NCBI GenBank assembly: GCA_964624145.1
Contig: CAZUXT010000003.1
Location: forward strand, 124,001-188,000
DNA from: WJMT01 sp964624145
Lineage (GTDB): Bacteria; Acidobacteriota; Aminicenantia; Aminicenantales; Aminicenantaceae
Reading direction: 5' to 3'
DNA: 64,000 bases
Part shown: positions 62,980-64,000 of the stretch, one piece after another
Numbering within the stretch: position 1 is the stretch's first letter
Layout: every line of letters starts with the position of its first letter
Notes under the pieces: generated by a model
What the model was told of the DNA's origin: nothing
The model's database searches: none
What the model saw: only the letters and a program-made list of their open reading frames with translations
Translations under genes and position numbers: made by a program

Positions 62980-64000
62980 AAGGAAAAATTCTTTTTTGTG
63001 ATAATTTTCAAACAGGCATCCACGATTTCCGGGTCATAGAGAGTTTCTTTGTTTTTCTTCAGCTCTTTAACAGGGCTTTCTTTTTCCTGAGCTGACCTGT
63101 GCGCCCTTCTGGAAGTCAATGCTTCCACCACATCCGCTACTCCTATGATCCTCGCCTCCAGTAATATCTTGTCCCCCGATAATCCTGAAGGATATCCTGA
63201 ACCGTCCATCCTCTCATGATGCTGAAGAACAATGTCTGCAACAGGCCAGGGAAAATTAATGTTTTTCAATATATCATATCCGGTCTTGGGATGGCTTTCC
63301 ACGATCATGCGCTCTGCTTCTGTAAGTTCACCGGGTTTGCTGAGTATCTCTGCCGGAATACCTATCTTTCCTATATCATGAATACTTGCCGCTAATTTAA
63401 GTCCCTGGATGCGTTCTTCAGGAAGACCCATTTCTTCGGCAATGGCGCAAGCAAGTCGCGCTACCCTCTGCATATGTCCTGCTGTGAAGGGATCCTTGAA
63501 TTCAACACTTATTGCCAAAGCTTTGACCGTATCATCCATGATTTCCTTTAATATCCCATACCTTTCTTTTATATCATTACTGATCTTCTCTCTTCCCGTG
63601 ATATCTCTTATTCCCAGTGCCTGCATGGGCTCCTTTTCATCAAAAAGAGTTTTGGCCAGGACCTCAACATGGATGACCTCACCGCTTTTTTTAATTCCTT
63701 CGGCTTCAAGCGGCTGTGAAAGTGAATCCTTAAGGAAATCTTCTATTGTTTGTTTCTCTTCTGAATCGAAAAAAATCGATAAATCTTTCCCGACGTATTC
63801 TGAAGGCTTGTATTCGAAAAGAGAACTTGTCGCATGATTGGCATCTGCGATGATATCCTCTTTTAAAATGACAATGGCTTCAAAACCTGCCTGTACAAGC
63901 ATGCAAAATCTATTGTTTGCTTTCCTTTGAGTGTCATCCGATTTTTTTTGACCGATGACACGGCCGAGGTTCTTGGAGACTTCTTTTAAGAGGAAGATAT
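62976..64000 (-). CDS. PAS-HD-GYP phosphodiesterase (5' end beyond window)
   Basis: The frame is open to base 64000. The part upstream of the ATG at 63902 reads LLKEVSKNLGRVIGQKKSDD, like the end of a GAF domain, so 63902 is probably not the true start. A PAS domain (VILKEDIIADANHATSSLFEYKPSEYVGK) and a linker precede the HD-GYP domain: HDIGKIGIPAEIL, ESHPKTGYDIL, HHERMDGSGYPSGLSGDKI and ADVVEALTSRRAHR. HD-GYP proteins break down c-di-GMP. It opposes the GGDEF protein at 19554. It is convergent with the DUF6305-like gene. Confidence 0.92.
   Translation of the reverse strand, partial: IFLLKEVSKNLGRVIGQKKSDDTQRKANNRFCMLVQAGFEAIVILKEDIIADANHATSSLFEYKPSEYVGKDLSIFFDSEEKQTIEDFLKDSLSQPLEAEGIKKSGEVIHVEVLAKTLFDEKEPMQALGIRDITGREKISNDIKERYGILKEIMDDTVKALAISVEFKDPFTAGHMQRVARLACAIAEEMGLPEERIQGLKLAASIHDIGKIGIPAEILSKPGELTEAERMIVESHPKTGYDILKNINFPWPVADIVLQHHERMDGSGYPSGLSGDKILLEARIIGVADVVEALTSRRAHRSAQEKESPVKELKKNKETLYDPEIVDACLKIITKKNFSF

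Overview
The window is a dense bacterial chromosome segment (visibly AT-rich, roughly 42-45% GC by eye) with short intergenic gaps. It has no phage or plasmid genes, no transposase and no CRISPR array. The cell is diderm: there are OmpR/HK signalling genes, lipoprotein signals, an outer-membrane barrel protein and a BamA-like barrel fusion. Several large secreted families (two VPS10/sortilin-type BNR proteins, a DUF3160 protein, DUF4412, DUF3014, a gamma-glutamyltransferase, an M20D amidohydrolase) together resemble Acidobacteriota-like lineages, most likely Candidatus Aminicenantota. This placement is inferred from gene content only.

Layout. 1-3774: end of secA, then guaB. 3796-4066: a non-coding repeat. 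4095-9842: a long minus-strand run of PQQ-type lipoprotein, HD hydrolase, MobB-like GTPase, PspC, deoxynucleoside kinase, panB, panC and panD; its promoter can be read at 9891-9918. 10168-13123: rarA, an archaeal-type UPF0282 metallo-hydrolase and a Spy-like periplasmic protein with a tandem repeat, divergent from a MerR-type regulator. 13746-13822: tRNA-Pro(GGG). 13954-16324: surE, a DedA/YqaA protein and a PflX-type radical SAM protein. 16325-22169: DUF3014, a DUF4097-like lipoprotein, a PurF-like protein without the catalytic cysteine, a PAS-PAS-GGDEF protein and an M48 protease. 22373-23119: a TauE/SafE permease. 23122-23569: a composite structured repeat region.

23727-36064 is rich in secreted proteins: a gluzincin/TolB-propeller/barrel fusion, PEBP, DUF4412, sortilin-like protein 1, an alpha/beta hydrolase with a mutated nucleophile elbow, gamma-glutamyltransferase and M20D amidohydrolase. 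36096-39247 encodes a GT-C-like membrane protein and a UPF0104 flippase-like protein. 39415-42081 is sortilin-like protein 2, bracketed by direct repeats. 42371-45810 holds a two-component system and an outer-membrane protein. 46061-51424 has YyaL/DUF255, DUF3160 and an MsrB-MsrA lipoprotein. 51437-55427 is an overlapping set of MATE, methyltransferase, FrhB-like and GT2 genes. 55478-59490 has a membrane-anchored protein, VanZ, a second TauE, an RpoD-like sigma factor and a small membrane protein. 59594-62979 is a compact unit of TRAP-type large permease, 51-residue membrane protein, secreted M14-type deacylase and a secreted DUF6305-like protein. The window ends inside a PAS-HD-GYP gene.

The inferred lifestyle is that of a peptide and amino-acid scavenger. 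Exported peptidases, amidohydrolases and deacylases release substrates, and the permeases may take them up. Two signals look least described: the 187-bp non-coding repeat, whose two copies differ by compensatory base-pair changes, and the permease/small-protein/deacylase/DUF6305 unit. Several enzymes keep their fold but have lost a catalytic residue: the PurF-like Cys, the lipase-like Ser and the kinase P-loop Ser/Thr.
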